64,000 nucleotides of DNA from Mycolicibacterium psychrotolerans (GTDB lineage Bacteria > Actinomycetota > Actinomycetes > Mycobacteriales > Mycobacteriaceae). This document shows positions 50,023 through 58,867 of this stretch, piece after piece. Numbering within the stretch: the stretch's first letter is position 1; the number at the start of each line of letters is the position of its first letter. The translations under genes and the position numbers were made by a program. The stretch covers positions 5,518,001-5,582,000 of the forward strand of contig NZ_AP022574.1 in assembly GCF_010729305.1 (NCBI RefSeq), read 5' to 3'. The notes beneath the pieces are model-generated. The model was not told the DNA's origin and ran no database searches. It saw only the letters and a list, made by a program, of their open reading frames with translations.

Positions 50023-51704
50023 AAATAGAGGTTGGAACCGGGCAGCTCCTGATGCACCCTGGCCCTGCCGCCCGGAGTGAGGTCGAGCCCGAACTTCGCC
50101 ATCTCCGTCGTCCGCGCGCTGACCAGATTGAAATAGCCGGTGTAGGCGAACCGGCCCGGCGGATTCGCCGGATCGGTCACCGGCACGGGGACCGGGGCGA
50201 TCGTGAACTCTTCGGCGTGCTGGCCGTTGCTCGGCGCGCAGGTGTAGAGATACTTGTGCCCCTGCGGGGTGACCTGCGACGCGCTCGCGTGCAGATTCCG
50301 GCTGAAAGCCTTGCTGGCCAACGACTTTCCGGTCCCGAGGTCGTCGAGAGCCCATAGGTCGGCCGGATCGTTGTCGTCCTTGAGCGGTTGGTGGTAGACC
50401 TCGAGGTTCGCCGGGGTGGGTGCGCCGGGCGGAATCGACTCGGTGTTGCTCGCATGCAGGCACGCACTCGTGTCGTGCTTGAGGATGTAGACGGGATCGG
50501 CCGGGCCCGGCAGACCCGTGGCCATGTATCCGGCCGATTCGGCCAGTCGCAGTTGCTGCCGCACCAAGTCGATTTCCGTGACGACGTCGGGGACGCCGAA
50601 TCCCGTCAGCAGTGCCTGCATCTCGTTGATCAGGGGCCGAAGGACGGTCTGCTGGTTCTCGCGGCTGAAGACTGTGTCGCGGTAGGCCCGGATCTGGTCG
50701 AACAACTGCTTCCGGCGTGCGTCGTCATTGCGCACCAGTTGGGCGATCACGCCGTCACGGCCCAACTTGAACGGCATGCCGGGCTGCAGTGTCTGGTCGA
50801 TCCCCCAGGGGATCATCTTGAACCTGATGTCGCCCACATCCGGTGCCGCGACGGCGGTGACGTCGTTGTAGAGGTAGGTGTTGTTGGTGTTGTCGGCGTA
50901 GCCGTCCCAGTGCTTGAGGAAGAACTCCATCGCGAAGATCTTGAGGAACTGACCCATGTCGAACACCTGGTCGACACCCGCGAGGCCGTTCGCCTTGATG
51001 TGAGCGCACGCGAATGTGAGATCGGCTTTGTCCTCGAATTTGGACAGCGCCTCCACGCCGATGAAGTCGAGTCTCTCCTCGACGAGATCGTCGTGGTGCT
51101 CGAGCTCGTACAGGTTGCCCTTCATGTTGCCGTTGAAGTTGCGCTCGATGTAGCGCTTCATCACCGGCTCGGCGTTGACGTAGACACCCGGGGCGTTGAC
51201 GCCGCCGGCGCCCTGACCGATCGGCGTTCCGTTGACGAACACGCGGGCGTAGTTGCAGCGTGAATGGGGCAGCCCCGCCATGCCCAGCAATCGGTAGCCG
51301 AGCGTTTGTTTGATGTAGGACCTGTCCTGGATGGAGTTGTTGAGTGTGACGTAGCGCGACCCGATCAGGGCCTCGATGCCGGCCACGTTGGCGTCGCCCA
51401 GTCTGCCGAAGTCGACATGCAGGCAGGGCTTGTCGCTGTCGATCGAGCCGCAGAACGACTTCTTCTTGACCCCCACGTCGGTGAACGTGGTCGCAGCCGG
51501 GAATCTCGTGCCGGATATCTCGACCGAGGCGGCCTTGCGCCAGGTGTACCTGGCGCCGTCGGTGAATTCGAAGTTGCAGCGACCTCCCTTGGGCTCCTCG
51601 TTTCGCAACGCATCCCACTCCGCCGCAGCCATCGTGATCTTGATCGTGATCACATTGTCGATCGCGTAGAACGAATCGAGCGCTTGTTGCTGCAGAGCAG
51701 TCAT
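50016..51704 (-). CDS. CotH-like kinase family protein with C-terminal beta-trefoil-like tail
   Basis: 562 residues. The CotH domain spans about 10-400: an N-terminal beta part (VITIKITMAAAEWDALRNEE; VEISGTRFPA), the Lys-containing MKRYIERNFNGNMKGNLYELE, and the catalytic-loop-like HWDGYADNTNNTYLYND followed by FKMIPWGIDQTLQ, where CotH proteins usually have a metal-binding Asp pattern. CotH of Bacillus phosphorylates coat proteins; here there is no sporulation context. A C-terminal part (about 425-560) with VYILKHDTSACLHAS and YLYTCAPSNGQHAEEF looks like a beta-trefoil or binding domain. No signal peptide is seen. The ATG at 51704 has GGGAGA 7 bases upstream. Kinase activity is unproven. Confidence 0.78.
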   Translation of the reverse strand: MTALQQQALDSFYAIDNVITIKITMAAAEWDALRNEEPKGGRCNFEFTDGARYTWRKAASVEISGTRFPAATTFTDVGVKKKSFCGSIDSDKPCLHVDFGRLGDANVAGIEALIGSRYVTLNNSIQDRSYIKQTLGYRLLGMAGLPHSRCNYARVFVNGTPIGQGAGGVNAPGVYVNAEPVMKRYIERNFNGNMKGNLYELEHHDDLVEERLDFIGVEALSKFEDKADLTFACAHIKANGLAGVDQVFDMGQFLKIFAMEFFLKHWDGYADNTNNTYLYNDVTAVAAPDVGDIRFKMIPWGIDQTLQPGMPFKLGRDGVIAQLVRNDDARRKQLFDQIRAYRDTVFSRENQQTVLRPLINEMQALLTGFGVPDVVTEIDLVRQQLRLAESAGYMATGLPGPADPVYILKHDTSACLHASNTESIPPGAPTPANLEVYHQPLKDDNDPADLWALDDLGTGKSLASKAFSRNLHASASQVTPQGHKYLYTCAPSNGQHAEEFTIAPVPVPVTDPANPPGRFAYTGYFNLVSARTTEMAKFGLDLTPGGRARVHQELPGSNLYFY

Positions 51705-51777
51705 GGTCACGTCTCCCGGTGCGTCGCGGCGTTCCCTCAGGGTGCGACGGGGCATTCCGCTGCGCGTGAGTAGGACG

Positions 51778-52602
51778 CTACTCGCTTTCCGCAGCCATCG
51801 GGCCCGGACCGGGCAGGTATGGCGTCGTCGTCGCCGCGCTTGCCCCGTGGCGCCCCGCGCCGCCGGCGAAACGTGCTGCGCCCTCCAGGGATTCGGCAGC
51901 CACCCGGGACATGCTGCCAAACTCGACGTCCATGGCGTCGGCTTCCGACATCCCCCACTGGGTCAGCGCCGACATCCGGTCGTTGCGCAGACACAGCTGC
52001 GGGAGCCGGGCCAACTCCGCGGCGAGTTCCTGGGCGCGGGCGCGCGCCTCCCCCGTCGGGACGACCCGGTTGGCGAGCCCGATGGCCAACGCCTCCTCGG
52101 CGGCGACGGCCCGTCCGGTCAGGATCAGGTCCATCGCCCGGCTGTGTCCGATCAGCCGCGGCAGCCGTACGGTGCCGCCGTCGATCAACGGCACGCCCCA
52201 CCGCCGGCAGAAGACTCCCATGACGGCGTCCTCCTCGATCACCCGCAGGTCGCACCACAGCGCCAGCTCGAGGCCGCCTGCCACCGCGTAGCCGCTCACC
52301 GCGGCGATGACGGGTTTGGACAGCGCCATCCTGCTCGGCCCCATCGGACCCGGACCGCTGCGGTGCACAGCATTCGACTCCGGGGTGCCGAAGGCCTTGA
52401 GGTCCGCGCCCGCGCAGAAGGTTCCGTTGTCACCCCACAGCACGGCCACCGACGCGGAGTCGTCCTTGTCGAACGCGTCGAACGCCGCGTACAGCTCGGC
52501 GGCGGCCGGGCCGTTGACCGCGTTGCGGGCCTGCGGCCGATCCATGATCACCGTGGTGACCGGACCGTTCTTCTCGACCCGCACTCCTGCGCTTGAAGTC
52601 AT
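51778..52602 (-). CDS. echA5: Enoyl-CoA hydratase/isomerase (crotonase family), EchA5-like
   Basis: 274 residues. Crotonase fold with VTTVIMDRPQARNAVNG, the oxyanion-hole FCAGADLKAF near residue 63, and the second conserved loop YAVAGGLELALWCDL with GGTVRLPRLIG. It hydrates or isomerises acyl-CoA; substrate unknown. Last gene of the fadE8-echA4-paaX-echA5 operon, overlapping the PaaX-like gene by 4 bases. The gene symbol rests on position relative to M. tuberculosis Rv0675. Confidence 0.88.
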   Translation of the reverse strand: MTSSAGVRVEKNGPVTTVIMDRPQARNAVNGPAAAELYAAFDAFDKDDSASVAVLWGDNGTFCAGADLKAFGTPESNAVHRSGPGPMGPSRMALSKPVIAAVSGYAVAGGLELALWCDLRVIEEDAVMGVFCRRWGVPLIDGGTVRLPRLIGHSRAMDLILTGRAVAAEEALAIGLANRVVPTGEARARAQELAAELARLPQLCLRNDRMSALTQWGMSEADAMDVEFGSMSRVAAESLEGAARFAGGAGRHGASAATTTPYLPGPGPMAAESE

Positions 52603-53330
52603 CGCGCCTCCATCATCTCGTCGTCGCGCCGCGCGGCCAGTTCCGCGGCGAAGTCGTGATATGCCGCGCGCAGCGCGGCGCCCGGCCAGCCCGCCGGCAG
52701 CAGCTCCTCCGGGAGTACCGGGTCGGTGCGCAGGTGCCGCACGATGCCCGCGGCGGCGACGAACCGGCCGGGAACATCTGCGGCAGCGGTGATCTCGGCG
52801 AGAAGATCGTCACCGGCCGCGCTCCAGCTCGGCAGATCCCACAGCGCACCGGCCAGTCCCGCCGGATCGTCGTCGTGCACCCGCATCACCCGGGTGTGTC
52901 CGGCCACCTCGCCGGGCAGTTCGACGTCGAGGTTGGCCGGACGCAGCCACACCCCCTCGCGCAGCTCGCCGAACCTACTGTCCTGCAACGTACTTCGCAT
53001 TGACGCGCGAGTGCGCGCGTCGTTGCCGACGCTGGTGACCACGACCGCGGTCCACGACCCGTCCCAGTGCCGGGTGCGCGGATCGAGGGCGGCGTCCTGC
53101 CTGCGCTGCCGCGCCAGCAGCCGGTCGGAGAGACGGTAGCCGTCGTCGGAGCGGACGAGGTCGCCGGAGCTGACCATCCGGGTCAGCGCCACCCGCACCG
53201 TCGGCTCTTTGAGATCGAAATCCGCGGTGAGTCTGAGCAGTTCGCCAGCGGTTGCCCACGCCGGGTGGGCGCCGAGCAGCACGCTCAGCACCACCGAGCG
53301 CGCCGTCATCCGCCTCACCGGCTGCGGCAC
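52599..53330 (-). CDS. PaaX-family transcriptional regulator
   Basis: 243 residues. Winged helix at the N terminus (SVVLSVLLGAHPAWATAGELLRLTADFDLKEPTVRVALTRM), followed by the PaaX middle and C-terminal domains (RHWDGSWTAVVVTS, REGVWLRPANL, WPGAALRAAYHDFAAELAARR). PaaX proteins repress phenylacetate or acyl-CoA catabolic genes and are released by aryl- or acyl-CoA. The GTG at 53330 directly follows the echA4 stop; a later ATG at 53309 is possible. The acyl-CoA operon around it is its likely target. Confidence 0.87.
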   Translation of the reverse strand: MPQPVRRMTARSVVLSVLLGAHPAWATAGELLRLTADFDLKEPTVRVALTRMVSSGDLVRSDDGYRLSDRLLARQRRQDAALDPRTRHWDGSWTAVVVTSVGNDARTRASMRSTLQDSRFGELREGVWLRPANLDVELPGEVAGHTRVMRVHDDDPAGLAGALWDLPSWSAAGDDLLAEITAAADVPGRFVAAAGIVRHLRTDPVLPEELLPAGWPGAALRAAYHDFAAELAARRDDEMMEAR

Positions 53331-54269
53331 CTACACCCCCGAGGTGGCGCGGCCGTGGTCACCGAACGGCTCGTCGCGGCGGCGCACCGCCTCCCGGAAG
53401 CCGTGCTCGCGCGCCTCGGCGACGAACGCGTGCCCCTCGGGCGTGTGCCGTGCCACGCCGTCGAACACCGTGGAGATCATCGCGCTGTTGGCCACCCCCT
53501 GGTTGTAGAGCGCGCTGTTCAGGGCGAGCTTGACCATGATCAGTTGGTTCACCGGCACCGCCGCGATCCGCTCCACGAGGCGCTCGGTGCGCTCGTCGAG
53601 ATCCTCGGGCGCCGGCGCCTCGACCGCCAGCCCCCACTCGGCGGCCTGCGCACCGGTGATGCAGTCACCGGTCAGCAGAAGGCGTTTCGCACGCTGATCG
53701 CCGATCCGGTGCGCCCACAGACCCGCCGCAGGCACACCCCACACCCGGGTGGGCGGGTAACCGAACTTCGCATCCGATGCGGCGATGACCTGATCGGCGT
53801 GCAGCGCGATGTCGGTGCCACCGGCCACGCAGTACCCGTGGATCTTGACCACCGTCGGCTTGTCGGCGCGCATCAGGCTGGAGAACCCGCGGACGAACCG
53901 GCTCATCATCTGGTAGTCGATCATCGGGTCCCACGGCTGATCGGGCAGGTGGTTGATCGCCTGAGTCTTTCCCGACAGCACGGTGTCGCGGTAGGGGCTT
54001 CCGCCGCCCGCCGACGACGAGCCCTCGGCATAGGCCGACAGGTCGAAGCCCGCGCAGAATCCGGCGCCGCGGCCCGACACGAGGATCACGTGCACGTTGG
54101 GGTCGAGGTCGGCGCGCTCGACGAGCGCCGACAACTCCAGCGGGGTGTCGGCGACGATCGCGTTGCCCTTCTCGGGGCGGTTGAAGGTGATCCGCGCGAC
54201 CCGGTCCGTGACCTCATAGGTCATCGTCTTCAGATCGTCGAAGTCGACGGGCCTGATCGCGTGCGTCAT
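53331..54269 (-). CDS. echA4: Enoyl-CoA hydratase/isomerase (crotonase family), EchA4-like
   Basis: 312 residues. Crotonase fold: VARITFNRPEKGNAIV, oxyanion-hole FCAGFDLSAYAEG near residue 73, and the second loop YCVAGGTDIALHADQVIAASD, with a Ser/Gly-rich insertion after the first loop. A C-terminal helical part (VNQLIMVKLALNSALYNQG) is long for a crotonase. ATG at 54269 matches the length of M. tuberculosis EchA4. It lies 97 bases after fadE8 and directly before the PaaX-like gene. Confidence 0.9.
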   Translation of the reverse strand: MTHAIRPVDFDDLKTMTYEVTDRVARITFNRPEKGNAIVADTPLELSALVERADLDPNVHVILVSGRGAGFCAGFDLSAYAEGSSSAGGGSPYRDTVLSGKTQAINHLPDQPWDPMIDYQMMSRFVRGFSSLMRADKPTVVKIHGYCVAGGTDIALHADQVIAASDAKFGYPPTRVWGVPAAGLWAHRIGDQRAKRLLLTGDCITGAQAAEWGLAVEAPAPEDLDERTERLVERIAAVPVNQLIMVKLALNSALYNQGVANSAMISTVFDGVARHTPEGHAFVAEAREHGFREAVRRRDEPFGDHGRATSGV

Positions 54270-54366
54270 GCGCTCACCTTTCCTTCCGCGAGCAGACACA
54301 AAGTCGCACGCAGTTGCGAGAATTCGTGCGAGTTCGCGTCTGCTCGGCGGGAGAGGTGGGCGCGGG

Positions 54367-56022
54367 TCATGCCTTGACCATCGCGCGCTCGAGGATCGGC
54401 GCGAGATCCAGGCCGGTGGGCAGCGTGCCGAACGCCCCGCCCCACTGGCCACCCATCCGGGTCGCCAGGAACGCCTCGGCGACCGCGGGATGGCCGTGCC
54501 TGACCAGCAAGGAACCCTGCAGCGCGAGCGCGATGTCCTCGGCCACCTGGCGGGCACGGTACTGGATCGACTCGAGATCGCCGAGCTGCGGCCGCAGCGC
54601 GCCGACGTGCGCGTCGAGCCGCGCGTCATGACCGGTGGTGATGGCGAGCTCATCGAACAGGACGTCGATGCACTCCGGCCGAGTCATCATGGCGCGCAAC
54701 GCATCCAGCGCGCTGACGTTACCGGAGCCCTCCCAGATGCCCATCAGCGGCGCCTCCCGGTACAGCCTTGGCATGCCCGAGTCCTCCACGTAGCCGTTTC
54801 CACCGAGGCACTCCATCGCCTCGGCGGCGTGCGGTGTGGCGCGCTTGCACACCCAGTACTTGGCGGCCGCCAATCCGATTCTGCGCAGCAAGGTTTCGCG
54901 CTCGTCTCCGCGCACGGCGTGATCGGTGGCGCCGGCCATCCGCATCGCGAGCATCGTGGCCGCCTCCGCCTCGACCGCCAGATCGGCCAACACGTTGCGC
55001 ATCAGAGGCTGATCGATCAGGTAGGCGCCGAACGCCTTTCGGTGCTGGGCATGGTGGATGGCGCGCATCAGGCCATTGCGCATGCTGGTCGCACTGCCCA
55101 GCGTGCAGTCCAGCCTGGTGAGATTGACCATCTCGATGATGGTGGGCACACCGCGCCCCTCCTCGCCCACCAGCCACGCCGTCGCGCCGTCGTACTCCAC
55201 CTCGCTCGAGGCGTTGGCGTGGTTGCCCAGCTTGTCCTTGAGCCGCTGCAGGAACATGCGGTTGCGGCTGCCGTCGGGCAGGATGCGCGGCAGCAGGAAG
55301 CAGCTCAGGCCTCCCCCTTTCCCGTCGCTTCGCTCGCCCCGGTCCCGCGCCTGCGCGAGCACCAGGAAGATGTCGCACATCGGCGCCGAGGTGAACCACT
55401 TGTGACCACGCAGCGAGTAGGTACCGTCGCCGTTCGGGGTGGCCTCGGTGGTGCCGGCGCGGACGTCGGACCCACCCTGCTTCTCGGTCATCGACATGCC
55501 CGCGGTGATGCCGGCCTTCGTGGTGGGCACGGCGAGGTGCGGGTCGTAGCTGCGGCTGGTCAGCAGCGGCTCGTAGACCGCGGCCAGCTCGGGGTTGTGC
55601 CGCAACGCCGGGACGACGGCGTAGGTCATCGAGATCGGGCAGATGTGCCCGGGCTCCGGCGTCCACACCGAGGTCTTCGCGGCCCGCACGACGTGTGCAC
55701 CGGGGCGGTCATCCGCCCAGGGCGCGGCGTGCAGGCCGTGGCCGACGGCGACGCTCATCAGCTCGTGGTAGGCGGGGTCGAACTCGATCTCGTCGATCCG
55801 GTGCCCGTTCCGGTCGTGGGTGTGCAGCACCGGCCGGTTCCGGTCGGCCAGCTCGCCCCAGCGCTGGGCCCGGGTCGAGCCGCCGAGCGCCCCCAGTTCG
55901 TGGACCTCGTCGGCGCCCCACTGACCGCCCTCGCGGATCAGGGCCTCGGCGAGGACTGGCGAGGCCGCCGGGTTGAAGTTCTCCAGTGGAGGGACCTGGT
56001 TGGTGACGACATGGGTGTCCAT
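54367..56022 (-). CDS. fadE8: Acyl-CoA dehydrogenase, AidB/FadE8-like
   Basis: 551 residues, longer than typical acyl-CoA dehydrogenases, as in the AidB/FadE8 group. Visible: GMSMTEKQGGSDVRAGTTEA and KWFTSAPMCDIFLVLAQA (flavin/substrate middle domain), a Gly/Arg-rich loop (RDRGERSDGKGGG), and the C-terminal ECLGGNGYVEDSGMPRLYREAPLMGIWEGSGN with the family signature. The ATG at 56022 gives MDTHVVTNQVPPLENFNP. Its upstream control DNA overlaps the 3' end of the PAP2 gene and has CTGTTAC/GTAACAG inverted repeats. First gene of the acyl-CoA operon. Confidence 0.92.
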   Translation of the reverse strand: MDTHVVTNQVPPLENFNPAASPVLAEALIREGGQWGADEVHELGALGGSTRAQRWGELADRNRPVLHTHDRNGHRIDEIEFDPAYHELMSVAVGHGLHAAPWADDRPGAHVVRAAKTSVWTPEPGHICPISMTYAVVPALRHNPELAAVYEPLLTSRSYDPHLAVPTTKAGITAGMSMTEKQGGSDVRAGTTEATPNGDGTYSLRGHKWFTSAPMCDIFLVLAQARDRGERSDGKGGGLSCFLLPRILPDGSRNRMFLQRLKDKLGNHANASSEVEYDGATAWLVGEEGRGVPTIIEMVNLTRLDCTLGSATSMRNGLMRAIHHAQHRKAFGAYLIDQPLMRNVLADLAVEAEAATMLAMRMAGATDHAVRGDERETLLRRIGLAAAKYWVCKRATPHAAEAMECLGGNGYVEDSGMPRLYREAPLMGIWEGSGNVSALDALRAMMTRPECIDVLFDELAITTGHDARLDAHVGALRPQLGDLESIQYRARQVAEDIALALQGSLLVRHGHPAVAEAFLATRMGGQWGGAFGTLPTGLDLAPILERAMVKA

Positions 56023-56030
56023 GCCGACCA

Positions 56031-56070
56031 CTGTTACATTTACGCGACGGTCACACAAGATCTGTAACAG
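56031..56070. promoter_or_regulatory. CTGTTAC/GTAACAG inverted repeat upstream of fadE8
   Basis: CTGTTAC at 56031-56037 and GTAACAG at 56064-56070 are a perfect 7-bp inverted pair 26 bases apart, the second inside a nearly palindromic CTGTAACAG. They lie 10-50 bases upstream of the fadE8 start, partly inside the 3' end of the PAP2 gene. A regulator site is possible, for example for the operon's PaaX-like protein, but this is untested. Confidence 0.4.
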
Positions 56071-57139
56071 AAACCATGTCGGCCGCACGGCGGCGGCGCG
56101 CCTCGAACCGCTTCAGGGCGAGGATCACCACTGCGGCGAGCACCCAGCCCAACAGAAGATCGACCACGTAATGCTCGGCGCTGTAGACGAGCGTGAAGGC
56201 CATGACCAAGGGATAGGCCACCAGCAGCGGGCGCCACCAGCGCTGGACACGGGTCCAGAGGAAGGCCGCCAGCGCCGCGGACATGCCGGCGTGCAGGGAC
56301 GGGATGGCCGCCACCAGGTTGACGCTGGCCTGCCCCTGGTCGAGCAGAGCGGTGGCCGAGTGCAGATTCAACTTGCCCCACCCACGCCCGACAATCCGCT
56401 CCACCCAGTCGTGCGCGCCATCCTGGGTGGACTGCATGGCGCCGAGCAGACCGCCGTCGGGCACGCCGCGGGCAGAACGGAACATGCAGCCCGGCCCCGA
56501 CGGGCCGTCGGCGACGTCACCGGGCGTGCACCGGGCGGCGGCCCACGGCGGGGCAGCGGGCAGCAGCGCGTAGATCAACAGCGCCGTGAAATTGAGCCCG
56601 ACGAACAACCGGACGAAGGCTTTCCATTCCTCGCGGTCCCGCAGCCACAACACACCGGCGATCACGTACGGGAGGATGAAGAACGACATGTAGACACTGC
56701 TGATCACCACCTCCCACCAGGGCGGAGACGGCAGTTTGAGGCGTTCCTGCAACCACACGGTCGGCATGGCACCGAAGAAGATCGCGCGATCGGCGTCCGC
56801 CTGCCAGTGCCACAGGGTTGGCCGTCCGATCAGCGTGGCCGCTCCCCTGCTCAGGTCGTAGGCGATGAGCACGAGCGCGAACGGCAGCCAGTCGCGGACC
56901 ACCTGGAACACGCGCCGGCCCTGCCCGATGCTCGCCGCGATCAGCCCGGTGCAGATATAGACCAACAGCAGCTCTCGGTTGAACGCGAAACCGTCGGTGA
57001 CGGTGCGCCAGACCACCACCGTCGCCCAGACCGCTACCGCGACCCAGCGTGCGATCCGCAACCGGCGCGCCCGCGTCGGCGGCGACGGGACGTCGGTATC
57101 GTGCGTCAGCGCAATCGACGACTGGTCAATTGCGGACAC
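56051..57139 (-). CDS. PAP2-superfamily integral membrane phosphatase/transferase
   Basis: 362 residues, GTG start. About seven hydrophobic segments are visible (near 29-47, 57-73, 82-98, 145-165, 175-195, 268-295 and 305-345). PAP2 motifs: SLHAGMSAAL (catalytic His region) and SAEHYVVDLLLGW (second conserved His and Asp). Similar proteins are inositol phosphorylceramide synthase-like or acid phosphatases acting on lipid phosphates. The extracytoplasmic loop between segments carries two Cys (ARCTPGD, GCMFRS). Role unknown; the gene precedes fadE8 on the same strand by 28 bases. Confidence 0.85.
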   Translation of the reverse strand: MSAIDQSSIALTHDTDVPSPPTRARRLRIARWVAVAVWATVVVWRTVTDGFAFNRELLLVYICTGLIAASIGQGRRVFQVVRDWLPFALVLIAYDLSRGAATLIGRPTLWHWQADADRAIFFGAMPTVWLQERLKLPSPPWWEVVISSVYMSFFILPYVIAGVLWLRDREEWKAFVRLFVGLNFTALLIYALLPAAPPWAAARCTPGDVADGPSGPGCMFRSARGVPDGGLLGAMQSTQDGAHDWVERIVGRGWGKLNLHSATALLDQGQASVNLVAAIPSLHAGMSAALAAFLWTRVQRWWRPLLVAYPLVMAFTLVYSAEHYVVDLLLGWVLAAVVILALKRFEARRRRAADMVSVTDLV

Positions 57140-57258
57140 ATAAGCCTCTCGACGCAGGAAAAGGGGAGGATTCCCGGCGTAAGCCTAATTAACCGTGCGG
57201 CCACCCGCCGTTCAACCTCGGTTCGGCTACGAAAGTGTGACCGTCGCGAGTCCCGTCG

Positions 57259-58011
57259 TCAGCGCAGATGCTCCCGCAGGAACGCGATGTCGTCCTTGCG
57301 TCCCTCGTCGGCCGTCTCGCAGATCACCGGGGCGCCGGCCGCCGAGACCACGGCCACCAGCAGCTGCGGATCGATCTGGCCGGTGCCGAAGTTGGCGTGC
57401 CGGTCGGCCCCGGACCCTGCCGCGTCTCTGGAGTCGTTGCAGTGCACCAGGTCGATGCGTCCGGTGATCGCCTTGATCCGTTCGACCGCGTCGATCAGCG
57501 CCTCGCCCGCCGCCCATGCGTGACAGGTGTCCAGGCAGAACCCGATGCCCTTGTCCCCGATGTGGTCCCACAGCCGTGCGATCGTGTCGAAATGCCGCGC
57601 CATCGCGTGGTCACCGCCCGCGGTGTTCTCCAGATACACCGGCACATCGGTCTCCAGGTAGTCCAGCGCCTTGGCCCAGCGCTCGAAGCCTGCCTGCATG
57701 TCGTTGTCGTCGGCGTGGCCGCCGTGCACGATCACCGCGGTGGCGCCGACGTCGGCCGCCGCGTCGCACGTGTCCTGCAGGATCTTGCGCGACGGAATGC
57801 GGACCCGGTTGTTGGCCGATGCCACGTTGATCAGATACGGCGCGTGCACGTAGATGGGGGTCGACGACGCCTTGAGCGCGTCGGCGTCATCCCGCGGCTT
57901 CGGCTTCTTCCAGCTCTGCGGGTTGCCGAGGAAGAACTGGAGAACGTCGGCGCCGTCGGCCTGCGCCGCGGCCAGAGGGTCGTCACCGTGGACATGGGAT
58001 CCGATCAGCAC
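57259..58011 (-). CDS. nfo: Deoxyribonuclease IV (AP endonuclease, Nfo)
   Basis: 250 residues. TIM-barrel AP endonuclease that cuts at abasic sites in base-excision repair. Seen: MLIGSHVHGDDPLAAAQADGADVLQFFLGNPQSW, VHAPYLINVAS, VIVHGGHADD, VYLENTAGG, GFCLDTCHAWAAGE, LVHCNDSRDAAGS and the final ETADEGRKDD, which supply the three-zinc ligands. The GTG at 58011 starts it. Called end in M. tuberculosis (Rv0670), next to rpoC. Confidence 0.95.
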   Translation of the reverse strand: MLIGSHVHGDDPLAAAQADGADVLQFFLGNPQSWKKPKPRDDADALKASSTPIYVHAPYLINVASANNRVRIPSRKILQDTCDAAADVGATAVIVHGGHADDNDMQAGFERWAKALDYLETDVPVYLENTAGGDHAMARHFDTIARLWDHIGDKGIGFCLDTCHAWAAGEALIDAVERIKAITGRIDLVHCNDSRDAAGSGADRHANFGTGQIDPQLLVAVVSAAGAPVICETADEGRKDDIAFLREHLR

Positions 58012-58058
58012 GCCGCCAGTTTAGGCGCTGCGCCCGACAGCGATCGGAGCGTGGGGTT

Positions 58059-58820
58059 TTACTCCCGCAGCCGCGCGGTCACGGCCGCGAGCACCGGTTC
58101 CGCCGCGTCGAGGAACACCCCGAAATGCGTCTGGTCGACGATCACGTCGAGTGTCGCCCCGTGTGCGCCCAGTGCGGCGACGTCGGCGCGCACGTGCGGC
58201 ACGATCCACTCCTGGGAGCCGACGTAGTAGGTGGCGCTGCAGGCGATGGACGCCGGGTCGACGTACCTCGTCGGGCACATCGACCCGGTGACCGCCGCCG
58301 CCACCGCGCGTGCGTCGTTGCCGTCCTCGAGCATCGTTCGCACCGCGGGATCGGTGATGCCGAACGCCTCCCAGACGCGGGCCCAGTCGCCGTCGCGCAA
58401 CATCGCGGCGAAGCGGACCAGGATCCGATCCACCTCCTCCTCGTGGGCGTGCATCGCGTACGCGCCGACCACGAGGCGTTCGACCCGCTGCGGGTACCGG
58501 GCGGCCAGATTGACCGCCAGCCACCCGCCCCGGGAGTAACCCCACACGGTGGCCCGCCGTACGCCCTCGGCATCGAGCACGGCGACCAGATCCGCCGTGA
58601 CGCTCGCGGGACGGTAGGCGTCCGGCTCCTGGGGTCGGTCGCTTGCGCCGTGCCCGAGAGGGTCGATGGCGATCACCCGCCAGTCGCGGGCCAGGGTGTC
58701 GACGTAACCGAAGTCCTTCCAGTGCCGGGCCGCCAGCAGGGTCCCCGGGACGAGGACGAGCGGCGGGCCGTCGCCGTCGACGGTGTAGTGGATGCGCAAG
58801 CCCCGCGACGTCGTCTGCAC
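58059..58820 (-). CDS. Alpha/beta-hydrolase fold protein
   Basis: 253 residues, GTG start. PGTLLAARHW carries the oxyanion region, GYSRGGW near residue 95 is the nucleophile elbow, and the catalytic His is likely in QTHFGVFLDAAEP near the C terminus. A helical lid lies between about 120 and 190. It resembles esterases and haloperoxidase-like hydrolases; substrate unknown. It is 48 bases upstream of nfo on the same strand and divergent from sthA across a 47-base gap. Confidence 0.87.
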   Translation of the reverse strand: MQTTSRGLRIHYTVDGDGPPLVLVPGTLLAARHWKDFGYVDTLARDWRVIAIDPLGHGASDRPQEPDAYRPASVTADLVAVLDAEGVRRATVWGYSRGGWLAVNLAARYPQRVERLVVGAYAMHAHEEEVDRILVRFAAMLRDGDWARVWEAFGITDPAVRTMLEDGNDARAVAAAVTGSMCPTRYVDPASIACSATYYVGSQEWIVPHVRADVAALGAHGATLDVIVDQTHFGVFLDAAEPVLAAVTARLRE

Positions 58821-58867
58821 ATCACCGAGTGTGGGGCGCGATACCCCGAAAGGGGTAAGGAACAGTC

